In this document: positions 27,917 through 37,755 of the stretch, in pieces
How the letters are laid out: each line of letters begins with the position of its first letter
Numbering within the stretch: the stretch's first letter is position 1
Origin: Acidimicrobiaceae bacterium
GTDB lineage: Bacteria > Actinomycetota > Acidimicrobiia > Acidimicrobiales > RAAP-2
Assembly (NCBI GenBank): GCA_003169675.1
Contig: PNAT01000133.1
Span: 1-62,827 of the forward strand
Reading direction: 5' to 3'
Length of the DNA: 62,827 nucleotides
The notes under the pieces: generated by a model
Told to the model about the DNA's origin: nothing
The model's input: only the letters and a program-made list of their open reading frames with translations
Database searches by the model: none
Made by a program: the position numbers and the translations under genes

Positions 27917-29170
27917 TCACCGGGATGTCTTGGCGGCCCTCTTCACCGGAGCACGGCGCTTCTTGGCCGGCGCCCTGGGGAGCGCCAGTTCGGCCACGCG
28001 ACGGGGCGGGTCCAGTCCGGCCAGGACGAACGGGCGCATCTCTCCCTTTTTCAAGAGCTCGCGAGCCTTGATGGGCGGAGGGGACCCCATCGCACCGAGC
28101 GGGATGTAGCAGTGCAGGACACCGCCGTCAGGCAGCGCGACGTCAACCATCGCCCCGTGCGAGGTGAAGGAGGCGACTTCTCCTTCGACGGTGCTCCCCA
28201 CTTTGAAGGCGGCCACGAAGTGGATGAACGCAAGGGGCTCGTTCACTGCCGGAGGCGGGGTCGTGGAGCGCCTCTTCTTGACCGGAGGCGAGACGGCCAG
28301 CTGGGCATCGGGCTTTGTGGCGGCCCGTTTGTTGGCCGGGGACTTCTTCGATGTCGCCCTGCCCGGGGTGGGCGCCGCTCCGGCCTTCTGCGGCTCCTTC
28401 TTCTTCGAGGCCTTGACGCTCTTCGGGCCAGCCACCTTCTTGGACGCCACCGCGCTCTTCCTTTCCGGCGTCCGGGTGGCCTCCCGGGGCTTCGGCGGAT
28501 GGAGGGCCTCGGCCACCGCATCGCTGATGGCACTCGAGAGAGCTGGGTCGACTTTGGCCCGGGCCGGCGGCGTGGCCGGCGTGAGGGGCCAGGACGAATC
28601 CACCGGTGGGGAGATCTTCTTGGCCGCCTTCTTTGGTGATTTCTTAGCCGCCTTCTTGGCTGCCTTGGCCAGCTCCGCGGCCTTGGCGGCCGCCGACGTC
28701 GGATCACGGCGCGACTTGCCTTCGGCCGTGGCCGCCCGGCTCTTGGGGCCTCGAATGGGCAGGCGAGGGGTGAAGATCCAGCCCACGCCGGGCACCGGCT
28801 TGCCGCCGATCAGCCGACCATCTTCGAAGAGCCACGGGTGCTCACCGTGGAACTCCTGGAACGAGTCGTTGGAGAGGACCACGGCTCCCGTTCGTTGGGC
28901 GATGCGCAACACGAAGGCGTCCCCCCGGCCTATGGCACCGGCCGGGGGCGAGACCACTTCACCATCCAGCATGGCCTGGCGGAGTGCCTCGCGTTCGGCC
29001 TCATCGATACGGTGTTCGAACGAGGCGTCGACCACGACGATGATGGTGCTGCCGGGGTCATCCTCGGCGAACGTCCGTACCGCGTCATTGAGCTGCGCCA
29101 GGCTGGGGAGCGTCCGCCCTTCGGTGGCCAGGTTGGACCCGTCCACCACGACGTGATGTGGATCAGCCAA
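27917..29170 (-). CDS. Predicted NYN/Zc3h12a-like ribonuclease + Lys/Ala-rich linker + S1 RNA-binding domain
   Basis: HHVVVDGSNLATEGR, VVVDASFEHRID, GRGDAFVLRIAQRTGAVVLSNDSFQEF (PIN-like acidic residues); AAKAAELAKAAKKAAKKSPKKAAKK linker; VGSTVEGEVASFTSHGAMVDVALPDGGVLHCYIPLG S1 domain. TTG start overlapping the upstream stop is inferred. Confidence 0.78.
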   Translation of the reverse strand: MADPHHVVVDGSNLATEGRTLPSLAQLNDAVRTFAEDDPGSTIIVVVDASFEHRIDEAEREALRQAMLDGEVVSPPAGAIGRGDAFVLRIAQRTGAVVLSNDSFQEFHGEHPWLFEDGRLIGGKPVPGVGWIFTPRLPIRGPKSRAATAEGKSRRDPTSAAAKAAELAKAAKKAAKKSPKKAAKKISPPVDSSWPLTPATPPARAKVDPALSSAISDAVAEALHPPKPREATRTPERKSAVASKKVAGPKSVKASKKKEPQKAGAAPTPGRATSKKSPANKRAATKPDAQLAVSPPVKKRRSTTPPPAVNEPLAFIHFVAAFKVGSTVEGEVASFTSHGAMVDVALPDGGVLHCYIPLGAMGSPPPIKARELLKKGEMRPFVLAGLDPPRRVAELALPRAPAKKRRAPVKRAAKTSR

Positions 29171-32100
29171 TGGCGCGCTGCAACAGATCGGCCTGCTCCA
29201 ACTGATGAAGGGCAGCACTTCCAATGGCCGGACTGGCCGACTCGGGGCGGCTCACGTGACGGAGTCGGATTCGAGGGGGCAAGGCGGCATGGAGACGAGC
29301 GTGGACGAACGACCAGGCACCCATGTTCTCCGGCTCCTCTTGCAGCCACACCAATTCGTCGGCTTCGCCATAGCGCCCGAAGATATTGCCCAGGGGCGCG
29401 ATGGGCCATGGGTAGAGTTGCTCCACCCGCACGAGGGCGACCTGACCTGCCCCATCCGGGCTCAGTTCGGCCCGTCGCTGCTCGGCGTCGTGGGCGACCT
29501 TCCCGCTGCAGAGCACCAATCGCCGGATGGCTGACGGATCGGCCACGGCGGCATCATCGATCACCGGCTCAAAGGATCCCGACTCCAGGTCGCTGAAGGC
29601 CGAACGCGACGCCGGTGCCCTCAGCATCGATTTGGGTGTGACCACGATCAGAGGACGCTTGGGGGTCCGGAGGGCCTGGGATCGGAGCAGGTGGAAGTAC
29701 TGCGCCGATGTGGAGGGGACGGCCACCCGCAAGTTGTTCCGGGCACAGAGGGAGAGAAACCGCTCAAGGCGCGAGGAAGAGTGCTCGGGACCCTGTCCCT
29801 CGTACCCGTGGGGAAGCAGCATGACCAGGCCGGCATGCTGGCCCCACTTGATTTCGGCCGCCACCAAGAAATTGTCGATGATGATCTGTGCGCCGTTGCC
29901 GAAATCGCCGAATTGCGCCTCCCATGCCACCAGTGCCTCCGGCGCTTCGACCGAGTAGCCGTACTCGAAGCCGACGGCGGCGTACTCGGAGAGCAGCGAG
30001 TCCCGCACGGTGAAGCTTCCGACTCCTCCGGAGGCCGGCACCAGCGACGAGGCACCCACTCGGTTCAGCCCCTCGGTGAGGTGGGCCAGGGGAATGAATT
30101 CCTCGGCGTTGGAATAGTCCACCAGGACGGCATGGCGATGGCTGAAGGTGCCACGCCGGGTGTCCTGGCCGGTCAGGCGCACGTTCACCCCTTCCTGGAG
30201 CAGGGATCCGATGGCCAGGGCCTCGCTCAGGGCCCAGTCGACCTGGCCGTTGGCGATCAACTCATCGCGCTGGGCGAACTGCCGTTCCAACTTGGGGTGA
30301 ATGGTGAATCCGTCCGGAACGGTGCGGACCACCGCGGCCAGTGCGCGAAGGACCTCGGAACTGACTCCCGTTTCCTCTCGTTGGAGATCCGTCTCTTCTT
30401 GATACGCCGCCGGAAGTTGCTTCGGGGCCAGGGATGGTTCGCCACGCACCTCATCGAGCACGGTTTGCAGCTTGGAATTGAAGTCGTCGAGCGCCGACTC
30501 GGCGGCTTCGAGGGTGAAATCACCTCGGCGCACCAGTGTCTCGGTGTAGAGCTTCCTCACCGATCGCTTGGCGTCAATGCGCTGATACATCAGGGGTTGG
30601 GTGTAGCTCGGGTCGTCCCCCTCGTTGTGGCCGTGCTTGCGGTAGCAGACGAGGTCGATGACGACGTCCTTGTGGAAGGTTTGCCGGAACGAGAAGGCCA
30701 GCCGGGCCGCTCGAACACACGCTTCGGGATCATCACCGTTCACATGGAAGATAGGCGCCTGCACCATTTTGGCCACATCGGTCGGATACACCGACGTGCG
30801 GGCCGAGGCCGGAGCGGTGGTGAAGCCGAGCTGGTTGTTGATGACGACGTGCACCGTCCCCCCGGTGCGATAGCCCGAGAGGCCCGAGAGATTGAGCGTC
30901 TCGGCCACCACGCCCTGTCCGGCGAAGGCGGCATCACCATGGACCAGGACGGACATGCAGGGGAAGCCGAAGGTGCCCTCCGACATGGCCTTGGGAGTTC
31001 CATCGGTGGGTGGCGAGAGTCGGTCCTGCTTGGCCCGGGTCATCCCCTCGACCACGGGATCCACCGCTTCGAGGTGCGATGGGTTGGAGGCCAGGGTGAT
31101 GGGGAGCTCCTCACCGGAGCTGCCCAGGAAGATGCCCCGGGCACCTTTGTGGTACTTCACGTCACCCGAACCCTGTACCGACTCGGGGTCGAGATTGCCC
31201 TCGAACTCCTCGAAAATCTCCTTGTAAGACTTCCCGACGATATTGGCCAGCACGTTGAGGCGACCGCGGTGGGCCGTGCCCATCACGACCTCTGACACTC
31301 CGGCACCAGCGGCGGCATCCAACAAGGCGTCCAGCAGCACGATGGTCGACTCGGCACCCTCGAGGCCGAACCTCTTCTGACCCACGTAGCGAGTGTGCAG
31401 GAATTTCTCGAACACCTCGGCCGCATTCAGACGGTCGAGGATGTGGCGCTGCTCTTCCTGGTTCAACAGGCTGGGCTGACCTTCGACGTGCTGTTGAATC
31501 CACCGTTTCTGTTCAGGATCCTGAATGTGCATGTACTCAATCCCGAGCGTCCGGCAGTAGGCGTCTCGGAGGACATGGAGGATCTCGTCGAGCGTGGCGA
31601 CCTCACGCCCCGCCAACCCATCGGCCACGAAAGGACGCGGGAGGTCCCAGATGGTCAGCCCGTAGGTGAGGGGGTCGAGCTCGGCGTGAATGTGCGGAGG
31701 TTCTGCATCGAGCGGGTCGAGATGCGCGATGAGGTGGCCACGCACGCGGTACATGTTGATGAGGGTCTGGACATGAACCTGCTTGACCAGCCGCTGATGC
31801 TCGCCCTCTTCGGTGCCTTCACCGGCGTTGGTGTCGACCATCCAACGGACCGGCTCGTAGGGCACTCCCATCGACTCGAAAACGTCGTCGTAGAAGCCGT
31901 CCGCACCGGTGAGGAGTGCGGCCATGCGGCCCAGGAAGATGCCCGATTCCGCCCCTTGGATGATCCGGTGGTCATAGGTGGAGGTGAGCGTGACCACCTT
32001 GCCCAGGCCGAGTTGGGCCAGGACCCTGGGGTCGGCCGCCTCGAATCCCGCCGGATATCCGAGGGCTCCGACGCCGATGATGGCCCCCTGGCCCGGCATG

Positions 32101-32846
32101 AGCCGAGGGACTGACTGCACCGTGCCCAGCGTTCCCGGGTTGGTCAAGGTCACCGTGGTCCCGGCGAAGTCGTCCGGGGAGATCTTGTTGGTGTGAATCT
32201 TTCGGATGAGGTCTTCGTAGGCCACCACGAAGGCCCGGAAATCGAGTGTGTCGGCGTTCCTGATGCAGGGCACCAGCAGCGTACGGGTGCCATCGCGCTT
32301 CTCCTGGTCGACCGCCAGGCCCAGACCCACGTGCTTGCGATGGATCACGCCGGGCTTTTCTTCTCCATCGACGTGGTCCACGAAGGCGGCATTGAGCGCC
32401 GGCACATCATTCAAGGCCCGGACCACGGCATATCCGATCAGGTGGGTGAAGCTGACCTTGGCCCCGGTGGTGCGGGCCAGTTGATTGTTGAGGACCTGGC
32501 GATTCACCTCCAGCAAGCGGGCCGGCACGGTGCGCACGCTCGTTGCGGTCGGCACCGCCAAGCTCTCCACCATGTTGGCCACGATCCGCGAGGCTGCTCC
32601 GCGGAGCACCGTGGCCTCATCGGAACCTGTCCCGACTTTCGGTGCCGCCTCGGGAGCGGCCGGGGAGGGAACGGCGGCCGCCTGGGGGGCCGGAGGAGCA
32701 GGGGCTGGGGCCGGACTGTAGTCGGCGAAGAATTCCCGCCAGCTCTCGCTGACGGAGTTCGGATCCACCAGGAACCGGTCGTACATGTCGTCGACCAGCC
32801 ACGCATTGGGCCCGAAAGAGCCCGTCGCGTTCGTCGGCTGAGTCAT
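29163..32846 (-). CDS. kgd: Multifunctional 2-oxoglutarate decarboxylase/dehydrogenase E1 + dihydrolipoyl succinyltransferase-like domain (KGD type)
   Basis: N-terminal [32 protein letters not shown], E2 catalytic core ([13 protein letters not shown]), E1 ([28 protein letters not shown] type). Confidence 0.95.
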   Translation of the reverse strand: [1227 protein letters not shown]

Positions 32847-32906
32847 GGGACCACCCTACCGGCGGCGATCAGGGTAAAGGGGCGGAGCGATATCGTCACG
32901 TCGCCC

Positions 32907-33698
32907 ATGATCCATCCGTCCGGACTCCATCTCATCGCCCAGCGGGCCACTGCGCCTGACGCGCCCACCGTGATCTTCGTGCATGGCTCCCTCGACCGTG
33001 CCGAGAGCTTCCGCCGGGTCATGCGGCGGCTGCCCGACGTGGACATCGTCGCCTACGACCGGCGGGGCTACCAGCGGTCCCGGGCCGCCGGAGTGGTGGA
33101 CGTCGATGGCCACATCGCCGACCTGGTGGAGCTGGCCACCGAGCTGGGTTCCCGGTCCAGGGGTGAAGTATTCGCCATCGGCCACAGTCTGGGGGGCGTG
33201 GTGGTCGTCGGTGCTGCGCTCTCCGAACCTCGGATATTCGATGCCATCGGAGCCTTTGAACCCCCCATGCCCTGGCTGGGGTTCCGCCCCGTCCCCCCCG
33301 GTGATGCCAAGCCGAGGGAATGGGCCCCCCTGGCCGAAGACCCCGGGGAGGAGGCCGAGCGGTTCTTCTGCCGCATGATGAGCCCGACGGCCTGGCAGAG
33401 GCTCACCGACGAGGGGCGGGCTGATCGCCGAGCCGATGGTCCGGCCTTGGTGGCCGATCTGCGGAGCATGCGCGGTGGCAAACCCTTCGAGGTCACTGAC
33501 CTGAGCGTCCCAGCCGTGTTCGGCATGGGAGGCCCCCATTCGCAGCCTCACCACCGCCAGAGCGTGGTCTGGTTGGGTGCCCACGTCCCCGGCGCCATCG
33601 ACTACGAGATCGAAGGTGCCCAGCATGGGGCCCACCTGTCGCACCCCGACCACTTCGTCACCTTCACGCGCGCGGTGATGGAGCGGCCCGCTCGCTAG
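32907..33698 (+). CDS. Alpha/beta hydrolase
   Basis: VIFVHGSLDRAESF, VFAIGHSLGGVVVVGAAL (GHSLGG nucleophile elbow), C-terminal GAQHGAHLSHPDHF. Confidence 0.9.
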   Translation: MIHPSGLHLIAQRATAPDAPTVIFVHGSLDRAESFRRVMRRLPDVDIVAYDRRGYQRSRAAGVVDVDGHIADLVELATELGSRSRGEVFAIGHSLGGVVVVGAALSEPRIFDAIGAFEPPMPWLGFRPVPPGDAKPREWAPLAEDPGEEAERFFCRMMSPTAWQRLTDEGRADRRADGPALVADLRSMRGGKPFEVTDLSVPAVFGMGGPHSQPHHRQSVVWLGAHVPGAIDYEIEGAQHGAHLSHPDHFVTFTRAVMERPAR

Positions 33699-34657
33699 AC
33701 CGAGGAGAACGGTGGCAGCCCTCCTTCGGGCAATGGTGCGTCGTTGAAATTGTGACCGAAGTGCCGCGTGCGGCGGCCCAGCATTTCCTCGTACTCGGCT
33801 CCCTTGCCTTCGCTCTTGATCCCGGCTACCAGAGGTGAATGTGACAGGAATATGGCGCCACTGAACATGACCAAGAGGGAGATCGCCTCCATGGGGCCCC
33901 AGGCACCCGACGTGCGCAGGCTGTCGCCGAACAAGGAGATGCCGATGATGATGCTGACCAGCGGGTCGACCAGCACCAGCGTGGATTGCGAGGCGGCCAG
34001 CGGACCGGCGTGAAAGGCGTTCTGCGTCAGGAACAGGCCGGCCAGACCGAACACCATCAACCCGTATGTCTGCCAATGTCCCAGCACGGTGACCCAGTCT
34101 TTCGCCGCATAGTTGCTGACCACCTTGATGAGGGCGGCCGTGAAGGCGAATGTGACGGCAGCGGCCGTGCCGAACATGGCGGCCTTCCACCAGCGTGGAC
34201 CCCAGCGGGTCGCCACCACGGACAGCGCGATCACGAAGGTGGCGCTGCCGCCCACCACGATCCACCCGAGATTCGTGGGCACCCGGTTGCCCTCTCCGGG
34301 GTTGGCGAAAGCCAGGAACCCCGAGAGACCGAAGACAATGCCCGATGCGCCAACCCATTCCCGCAGGGTGATCCGATAGCCGAAGTAGGTCCCCAGAATG
34401 AAGACCAGGAAGAGCAACTCCATGGTCAGGATCGGCTGGGCCACCGAGAGGCGTCCGAAATGAAGGGCAAAGGCCTGGAGTAGGAATGAGCAGACCATGA
34501 AGAAGAAACCCAGGAGCCAGATGCCCCGACGCAGCGCATGGGCGATCAGGCTGAGGCGCATAGAGGATTCCGGGGGGGCGTCTTCGACGCCCATCCGCTG
34601 AAACACGCTGGTCAGCGCATTCGAAAGTGCTGCCGCTACAGCAAGAACGTAGACCAT
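33695..34657 (-). CDS. DMT-family (EamA-like) transporter
   Basis: MVYVLAVAAALSNALTSVFQRMG.. multi-TM; QPILTMELLFLVFILGTYF. Confidence 0.85.
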   Translation of the reverse strand: MVYVLAVAAALSNALTSVFQRMGVEDAPPESSMRLSLIAHALRRGIWLLGFFFMVCSFLLQAFALHFGRLSVAQPILTMELLFLVFILGTYFGYRITLREWVGASGIVFGLSGFLAFANPGEGNRVPTNLGWIVVGGSATFVIALSVVATRWGPRWWKAAMFGTAAAVTFAFTAALIKVVSNYAAKDWVTVLGHWQTYGLMVFGLAGLFLTQNAFHAGPLAASQSTLVLVDPLVSIIIGISLFGDSLRTSGAWGPMEAISLLVMFSGAIFLSHSPLVAGIKSEGKGAEYEEMLGRRTRHFGHNFNDAPLPEGGLPPFSSV

Positions 34658-34948
34658 TGACCTGCCCTTATCGTACCGGTGTCCCGTGTCCGGCCACGCA
34701 TCCGACGCACAGCTGGGGATGAGATTGCGCAATTAGGCGTGCACAGAAGCGAGGACGTAGAAATCGTGTGCCACCTGGGCGCCTGCACCGTTGCGGATCG
34801 TCATCCGTTGCGAAAGTGGCGAAAAATTGAGAATCCGCCCTACACGGAATGTGGCAGTTGCGTTACGTTTAGGGAAACTTCCAACACTGGGGTGGGGGAA
34901 GGCGGGGTACTGGTCGTCAGTGGGGCGATCAATGAGCAAGGGAGAGCC

Positions 34949-36694
34949 ATGGGATTGAAGGGGTTTCTGAAGCGGTCGGCCTGTGCCGGCTTGGCCGCAG
35001 GAGCATTGACCGGGGGGCTCGTCATCGCCTCGCCCGCCACGAGCGGGGCCGCCAGTAGTCCGTCGAGTGGGACCCTCACCATGGCCATCGACCAGACGCT
35101 CGCCGGCTTCAACGTCAACACCTCCGCGGCATCCGAGTACGTGCTGCAGGAAATCCTCGATGTCGTCTGGCCCCAACCTTTCATCATCACTTCCAAGCTC
35201 AAGGCAGCTCTGAATTCGGACCTTCTCACCAGCGCCACATCAACAGGTACCAGCCCTCAGACGGTGACCTACACCCTCAACCCCAAGGCCGTGTGGCAGG
35301 ACGGTGTGGGAATCACAGCCGACGACTTCATCTACAACTGGCAGGCCCAGAGTGCCAACAAGGCCTTCACTGACGTTGGTGGCGCCACGTATGACGCGGC
35401 ATCGAGCTCCGGCTACAACCAGATCCTGTCGATCAAGGGCTCGCACCCCTCTGGCGGCGCGGCCTGTGACCCCGGCTCAGCCGCCAATCGCAACCTCGGC
35501 CTATGCCCGAACGGTCGCACCGTCACCGTGACGTTCAAGCCCGCCTACGCAGACTGGCAATCACTTTTCGGTAACCTGGTGCCGGCGCACATCTCCCGCA
35601 CGGCGGGATGGAATACCGGTCTCAACAACTTCACCAAGGTCCTCTCGGGCAGCTGGTACGAGATCAAAAGCTACACGGAAGGCCAGTCTCTGGTCCTTCA
35701 GCAGAACCCCTCCTACTGGGGCACCCCGGGACATCTGAAGACAATCGTCTTCCAGTTCATCACCGACGACACCCAAGAGACGCCTGCACTCCAGAACAAC
35801 GAGGTGCAGATCATCAATCCGGCCACGGTGAACCTCTCAATCGTGCAGAACACCAGCCAATTGTCGAACATCAACAAGGTAATTACGCCAGGACTTGAAT
35901 TCGAGCACTTCGACTTCAACGAAGCCAACCCGTACCTGGCCAAGCTTCCGATCCGTCAAGCCATTGCCTTGGGCACGGACCGCAAGCAGCTCATCGCCCG
36001 AACGGTCGGCGAAGTGTCCAAGGGCATCAAGCCTCTGGGCAACCGCATGTACGTGTCCTCCCAGCCGCAATACGTCGACCACGGCAAGGCGTACGCCAAG
36101 GTGAACACATCCGCGGCGACCAAACTGCTAAAGGCGCAGGGATTCAAGAAGGGCTCGGACGGGTACTTCCAGCCGAACTACGGACCGGAGAAGAACCAGG
36201 ATCTGGCCTTCACCATCTCCACCACGACGGGGAACACGACCAGAGCCTCCACCGAGCAGCTCTTCCAGGCTCAGATGAAGTCCATCGGCATCAAGATCAA
36301 TATTCAGAACTACGCCGCCGGCACGTTCTTCGGAACGAACCTGCCGCAGGGCTTGTTCGATATCGCCGAGTTTGCCTGGGTGCCGACACCGTTCGTCTCG
36401 GCCAACGAGTCCATCTACTGCTCCTACACCAGCTCGGCCTGTGGCCAGAACTGGAACCACTTCGCCAGCAAGGCCGTGGACAAGCTCGTGATCGCCGGGG
36501 CATCAGCCTCCAGCCCGGCAGCAGAGACGTCCGATTACAACAAGGCCGACGCGTTGCTGTGGTCCAACATGGTGACGTTGCCGCTCTACCAGAAGCCGCA
36601 GTTCTTCGCCTGGGCCAAGACGGCCAAGAACATCGTCCCGAACATCGCCAGCGTCGGTCTGCCGTGGAACGGCAATCTCTGGACGGCGAGCTAG
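34949..36694 (+). CDS. Peptide/solute ABC transporter substrate-binding protein (family 5)
   Basis: Signal peptide MGLKGFLKRSACAGLAAGALTGGLVIASPATSGAA; VTYTLNPKAVWQDGVGITADDFIYNWQAQ; LPIRQAIALGTDRKQLI. Confidence 0.93.
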   Translation: MGLKGFLKRSACAGLAAGALTGGLVIASPATSGAASSPSSGTLTMAIDQTLAGFNVNTSAASEYVLQEILDVVWPQPFIITSKLKAALNSDLLTSATSTGTSPQTVTYTLNPKAVWQDGVGITADDFIYNWQAQSANKAFTDVGGATYDAASSSGYNQILSIKGSHPSGGAACDPGSAANRNLGLCPNGRTVTVTFKPAYADWQSLFGNLVPAHISRTAGWNTGLNNFTKVLSGSWYEIKSYTEGQSLVLQQNPSYWGTPGHLKTIVFQFITDDTQETPALQNNEVQIINPATVNLSIVQNTSQLSNINKVITPGLEFEHFDFNEANPYLAKLPIRQAIALGTDRKQLIARTVGEVSKGIKPLGNRMYVSSQPQYVDHGKAYAKVNTSAATKLLKAQGFKKGSDGYFQPNYGPEKNQDLAFTISTTTGNTTRASTEQLFQAQMKSIGIKINIQNYAAGTFFGTNLPQGLFDIAEFAWVPTPFVSANESIYCSYTSSACGQNWNHFASKAVDKLVIAGASASSPAAETSDYNKADALLWSNMVTLPLYQKPQFFAWAKTAKNIVPNIASVGLPWNGNLWTAS

Positions 36695-36714
36695 TCCCGG
36701 ACGGTTTGTGACGG

Positions 36715-36748
36715 AAGCGGGGACAGACCAGCCGGTCTGTCCCCGCTT
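36715..36748 (+). terminator. 15-bp perfect hairpin in the SBP-permease intergenic gap (possible attenuator or mRNA-stabilising element)
   Basis: AAGCGGGGACAGACC-agcc-GGTCTGTCCCCGCTT followed by TT; 20 nt after the SBP stop and 30 nt before the permease ATG. Confidence 0.85.
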
Positions 36749-36777
36749 TTCGTACGACCGATCCGTACTCTGTTGAC

Positions 36778-37755
36778 ATGCTTGCCTACGTATCGAGGCG
36801 CCTTCTCGTCAGCGTTGTCGTGCTGCTCCTGGCCACGATCTTGGTCTTCCTTCTGGTGGCGAATTCGGGTGATCCACTTGCCCTCCTCAAGACGAACCCC
36901 CATATTTCGCCCCTGGTGGTGGCCGCTCGGGAACATCTCTTGCATCTCAATGATCCGCTCTACCAGCGCTATTGGATTTGGTTCTCCCACGCCATCCGCG
37001 GGGATCTCGGCACCTCCATCACAGGACAGAACGTGGCCAGCGAGGCAACGTCACACTTGTTCGTCACCATGCGGATGGTGATCTTGGCGACGGTCATCGC
37101 CATCTTCCTGGCCGTCTTCGTGGGGATGTACGCCGCCGTGCACCAAGATCGCTTCTCCGATCACGCCGCTACCTTGGCCAATTTCTTATTCCTGGCCGCT
37201 CCCACCTTCGTCATCGGTCTCTTGTTGAAGGAGTTCGTCGCCATACCGGTCAATCAGCACCTCGGTCATACCCTCTTCTACACAAACGGCGAGCAGAGCC
37301 CGACCCTCAGTGGGCCATTCCTCAGCCGCCTGCCGGACTACGCCGCGCACACTGTCCTGCCGACGCTGACGTTGGTCCTGGTGAGTTACTCCTCCTGGGC
37401 CATCTACCAACGATCATCCATGCTGGAGACGCTCGACAACGACTACGTGCGCATGGCCCGCGCCAAGGGACTGTCCCCGCGGCGTGTCCTGATCCGTCAT
37501 GTCTTGCGCAATGCCCTCATCCCGGTGGTGACCGTTGTTGCGCTCGACTTTGCCGCCGTGCTGGGCGGCGCCCTCGTGACCGAAATCGTGTTCGGCTGGC
37601 AAGGGCTGGGCCAGTGGTTCTTCACCGGGGTGACCGACCTCGACGTCAATATCGTCCTGGCTTTTCTCCTCATCACCGCCACCTTTGTGATTCTCTTCAA
37701 CCTGCTGGCCGACATCCTCTATGCCTTCCTCGATCCGCGGATCCGCTATGCCTGA
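36778..37755 (+). CDS. ABC transporter permease (DppB/OppB-like)
   Basis: MLAYVSRRLLVSVVVLLLATILVFLLV; YVRMARAKGLSPRRVLIRHVLRNALIPVVTV EAA loop. Confidence 0.93.
   Translation: MLAYVSRRLLVSVVVLLLATILVFLLVANSGDPLALLKTNPHISPLVVAAREHLLHLNDPLYQRYWIWFSHAIRGDLGTSITGQNVASEATSHLFVTMRMVILATVIAIFLAVFVGMYAAVHQDRFSDHAATLANFLFLAAPTFVIGLLLKEFVAIPVNQHLGHTLFYTNGEQSPTLSGPFLSRLPDYAAHTVLPTLTLVLVSYSSWAIYQRSSMLETLDNDYVRMARAKGLSPRRVLIRHVLRNALIPVVTVVALDFAAVLGGALVTEIVFGWQGLGQWFFTGVTDLDVNIVLAFLLITATFVILFNLLADILYAFLDPRIRYA

Noticed and set aside
29691-31295. 534-aa ORF on + strand
   Set aside because: Antisense to kgd, no domain signals.
32856-34358. 500-aa ORF on - strand
   Set aside because: Shadow of the alpha/beta hydrolase and DMT transporter; low-information sequence.
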